Below are positions 7,005 through 7,786 of a DNA stretch of 7,786 bases, piece after piece (position 1 is the first letter of the stretch; each line of letters begins with the position of its first letter). Under the pieces are notes generated by a model. The model did not search any database, was not told where the DNA came from, and saw only the letters and a program-made list of their open reading frames with translations. Made by a program: the position numbers and the translations under genes. The stretch comes from an uncultured Roseburia sp. (GTDB taxonomy: Bacteria > Bacillota_A > Clostridia > Lachnospirales > Lachnospiraceae), in contig CAAEAE010000061.1 of assembly GCA_900753715.1 (NCBI GenBank), forward strand, positions 1-7,786. Reading direction: 5' to 3'.

Positions 7005-7034
7005 GTAACACTTTTTTTGGAGTCTCATAAGATA
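7005..7034 (+). promoter_or_regulatory. Candidate promoter of the cysteine-rich gene, sigma class ambiguous
   Basis: Two readings overlap. A vegetative reading is GTAACA (7005-7010), 17 bases, TAAGAT (7028-7033), each four of six. A sporulation reading is AC (7008-7009), 16 bases, CATAAGATA (7026-7034), which fits the mother-cell sigma-K pattern AC-N16/17-CATANNNTA. Either would start transcription about 25 bases before the ATG at 7065. T-runs at 6987-6996 and 7012-7018 make the region strongly AT-skewed. Confidence 0.4.
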
Positions 7035-7064
7035 CACTGTAAGAAAAATTTCTGGAGGTTTTAT

Positions 7065-7286
7065 ATGAGTGATTTAGCAGCAACAAACTGTGGCGGTGGA
7101 TGTTCTTGTAACGAAGGTGGATGTGGTTCCATTCTCTGGATTATCATCTTATTATGCTGCTGCGGTGGCAACAATGGTTTCTGCGGAAACAATAACGGAT
7201 GCGACAACAGCTGCCTGTGGATTATCCTGTTACTCTTCTGCTGCGGCGGATGTGGCAGCAACAATGGCGGATGCGGCTTCTGCTAA
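7065..7286 (+). CDS. Small cysteine/glycine-rich repeat protein (73 aa), function unknown
   Basis: The 73 residues include 15 Cys and about 17 Gly, plus clustered Asn. After a short leader (MSDLAATNCGGGCSCNEGG) there are two 27-residue repeats, 20-46 and 47-73. Each carries a short hydrophobic block (ILWIIILL; LWIILLLF) followed by CCCGG or CCGG and a Gly/Asn/Cys tail. The hydrophobic blocks are too short for ordinary membrane spans. The start at 7065 is chosen because GGAGG lies six bases upstream; the frame is open further upstream but has no comparable site there. Similar proteins in Lachnospiraceae are, as far as I recall, annotated as 'chorion class high-cysteine' proteins by composition only. 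Possible roles are a disulfide- or metal-linked spore or cell-surface layer, metal binding, or a modified peptide; none is shown. A hairpin follows 22 bases after the stop. Confidence 0.85.
   Translation: MSDLAATNCGGGCSCNEGGCGSILWIIILLCCCGGNNGFCGNNNGCDNSCLWIILLLFCCGGCGSNNGGCGFC
7122..7283 (+). repeat. Two tandem 81-base (27-codon) repeats within the cysteine-rich gene
   Basis: Copies at 7122-7202 and 7203-7283 align in frame, anchored on the shared CTsTGGATTATC block (LWII) at 7134 and 7215 and on TGCTGCGG after the hydrophobic segment. The copies have diverged, especially in the Asn/Gly tails. This points to an old internal duplication that built the gene. Confidence 0.7.
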
Positions 7287-7308
7287 ATACCAGTCAATAG
7301 TTTTCCTA

Positions 7309-7336
7309 AAAGGCGGTCGGTTTTCCGGCCGCCTTT
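7309..7336. terminator. GC-rich hairpin between convergent genes, likely shared terminator
   Basis: The arms AAAGGCGGTCGG (7309-7320) and CCGGCCGCCTTT (7325-7336) form a 12-bp stem with one G-T wobble and a TTTT loop. It lies 22 bases after the cysteine-rich stop codon and 18 bases beyond the stop of the convergent 47-codon gene. Short T-runs flank both sides (TTT on plus, TTTT on minus), so it may serve both transcripts, although neither U-tract is long. Confidence 0.75.
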
Positions 7337-7354
7337 GTGATTTATAGGAAAGCT

Positions 7355-7498
7355 CTAATGCTTCTCTTCCTCTTTCTGTTCTTCTTTTTGTCTTATCTGT
7401 CGGATTTTCTCGTAGACCCCGCACTCCGGCGGAACCTTCCGGTGTTTCAAACATTCCTCATCTATTTCGTATACGCTGTTTTCTTCTACGATAAGCAT
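7355..7498 (-). CDS. Small charged protein (47 aa), hypothetical
   Basis: A minus-strand frame from ATG at 7498 to TAG at 7355 encodes 47 residues: an N-terminal part (MLIVEENSVYEIDEE), a middle with two cysteines ten residues apart (C16 and C26, around KVPPEC), and a highly charged Lys/Glu/Gln tail (about 31-47), probably helical. An unusually strong ribosome binding site, AGGGGAGGG (7506-7514), lies seven bases upstream. The gene ends just before a hairpin suited to termination and sits between two plus-strand genes, filling an otherwise empty interval. I do not recognise a family. The two cysteines could hold a disulfide or a metal, but no function can be assigned. A longer overlapping minus-strand frame (7230-7454) runs through the terminator and into the cysteine-rich gene and is not credible. 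Confidence 0.7.
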   Translation of the reverse strand: MLIVEENSVYEIDEECLKHRKVPPECGVYEKIRQIRQKEEQKEEEKH

Positions 7499-7580
7499 TG
7501 CACATCCCTCCCCTATATCTTATGCATATATAGTTATAAAGCCCCTGTTTCCTTCATAGAATAAAAGAAAAAGGCTGTTT

Positions 7581-7786
7581 ATGGACAATACACAACCAAC
7601 CCCTTTTGACAATATGACCTGCACAAGAGAATTGCAGATGATGAAAACAATGGTTCCTTATATGAAAGAGTCACAAAAAAAACAGTTTGCCATATTGATA
7701 AAGTATATGGAATTGCAGAATACCATCCAGGTGTTCTCCCAGAAGGATAAAGTACTTTCCATGTGTTCCGTGGAGGAAGGTGGCAA
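7581..7786 (+). CDS. Conserved-looking hypothetical protein, C-terminal part beyond the window
   Basis: The frame is open from ATG at 7581 to the window end (68 codons plus two bases). The visible part begins with a polar leader (MDNTQPTPFDNMTC), followed by an amphipathic, probably helical stretch that includes TRELQMMKTMVPYM and QFAILIKYMELQNTIQVF. From memory, related short proteins with a LQMLKxxIPY...KFMELQ pattern occur across Clostridia without known function; this cannot be confirmed here. The ribosome binding site is modest (AAAAAGG about six bases upstream). No signal peptide or membrane span is visible. It is divergent from the 47-codon gene, sharing an AT-rich intergenic stretch of 82 bases. 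Confidence 0.72.
   Translation, partial: MDNTQPTPFDNMTCTRELQMMKTMVPYMKESQKKQFAILIKYMELQNTIQVFSQKDKVLSMCSVEEGG

Noticed and set aside
6987..7018. T-runs as the U-tract of an intrinsic terminator
   Set aside because: No GC-rich stem precedes either run on the plus strand, and no gene ends there on either strand.
7017..7064. Upstream extension of the cysteine-rich protein to an ATG-like start at 7017
   Set aside because: The start there is a TTG-type codon without a ribosome binding site and would lie at or upstream of the likely promoter. GGAGG at 7054-7058 clearly serves the ATG at 7065.
6886..7086. 66-codon minus-strand open frame in the divergent intergenic region
   Set aside because: It overlaps the start of the cysteine-rich gene, the operon promoter lies at its 3' end, there is no convincing ribosome binding site, and its composition reflects AT-rich non-coding DNA.
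7090..7347. Ala/Val-rich 85-codon plus-strand frame and the opposite-strand frames at 7061-7264 and 7230-7454
   Set aside because: They are shadows of the repeated cysteine-rich gene in other frames. They cross the hairpin terminator and lack ribosome binding sites.
1..7786. Mobile element, CRISPR, toxin-antitoxin or phage-defence system
   Set aside because: No transposase, integrase, terminal repeats, repeat-spacer pattern or defence domains were seen. The two small right-hand genes are convergent and separate, not a typical toxin-antitoxin pair.

Overview
The window looks like chromosomal DNA of a low-to-mid GC anaerobic Firmicute, most likely a member of the Lachnospiraceae (Clostridia). 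The basis is a Re-type citrate synthase (a strict-anaerobe enzyme), a Firmicute-type Rex regulator, AGGAGG-like ribosome binding sites, and a very cysteine/glycine-rich small protein of a kind common in that family. I cannot name a genus from the sequence. There are no rRNA or tRNA genes, CRISPR arrays, insertion sequences or phage genes, and no gene-free stretch longer than about 235 bases.

Layout. Positions 1-6829 are read entirely from the minus strand. In transcription order they hold a 462-aa Re-citrate synthase/isopropylmalate-synthase-like enzyme (5441-6829), an FCD-type GntR regulator (4776-5435), a eukaryote-like NADP-isocitrate dehydrogenase (3542-4750) and an ABC-F ATPase (1582-3522). 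The gaps of 5, 25 and 19 bases make a single operon very likely. A sigma-A-like promoter precedes the operon, and an 18-bp perfect palindrome typical of FCD-GntR operators lies just downstream of its predicted start point. Next comes rex (847-1497), with its own consensus promoter (TTGACA-N17-TATAAT) and a near-consensus Rex box just upstream of the -35. Last is a bifunctional NAD(P)H-hydrate repair enzyme (770 down to 1), cut by the window edge and separated from rex by a hairpin.

Positions 6830-7064 are a divergent intergenic region. To its right lie three small genes: a plus-strand 73-aa protein with 15 cysteines built from two 27-aa repeats (7065-7286); a convergent minus-strand 47-aa charged protein with a strong ribosome binding site (7355-7498); and a plus-strand conserved-looking hypothetical that runs off the window (7581-7786). 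A GC-rich hairpin at 7309-7336 lies between the first two and could terminate both.

How it fits together. The operon supplies two of the three steps from oxaloacetate and acetyl-CoA to 2-oxoglutarate (citrate synthase and isocitrate dehydrogenase; aconitase is not in view). It probably serves glutamate synthesis under control of a metabolite-sensing GntR protein. Rex (NADH/NAD+ sensing) and the NAD(P)HX repair enzyme next to it give the left half a nicotinamide-cofactor theme. The right-hand small genes are of unknown function and are the least described part of the window.
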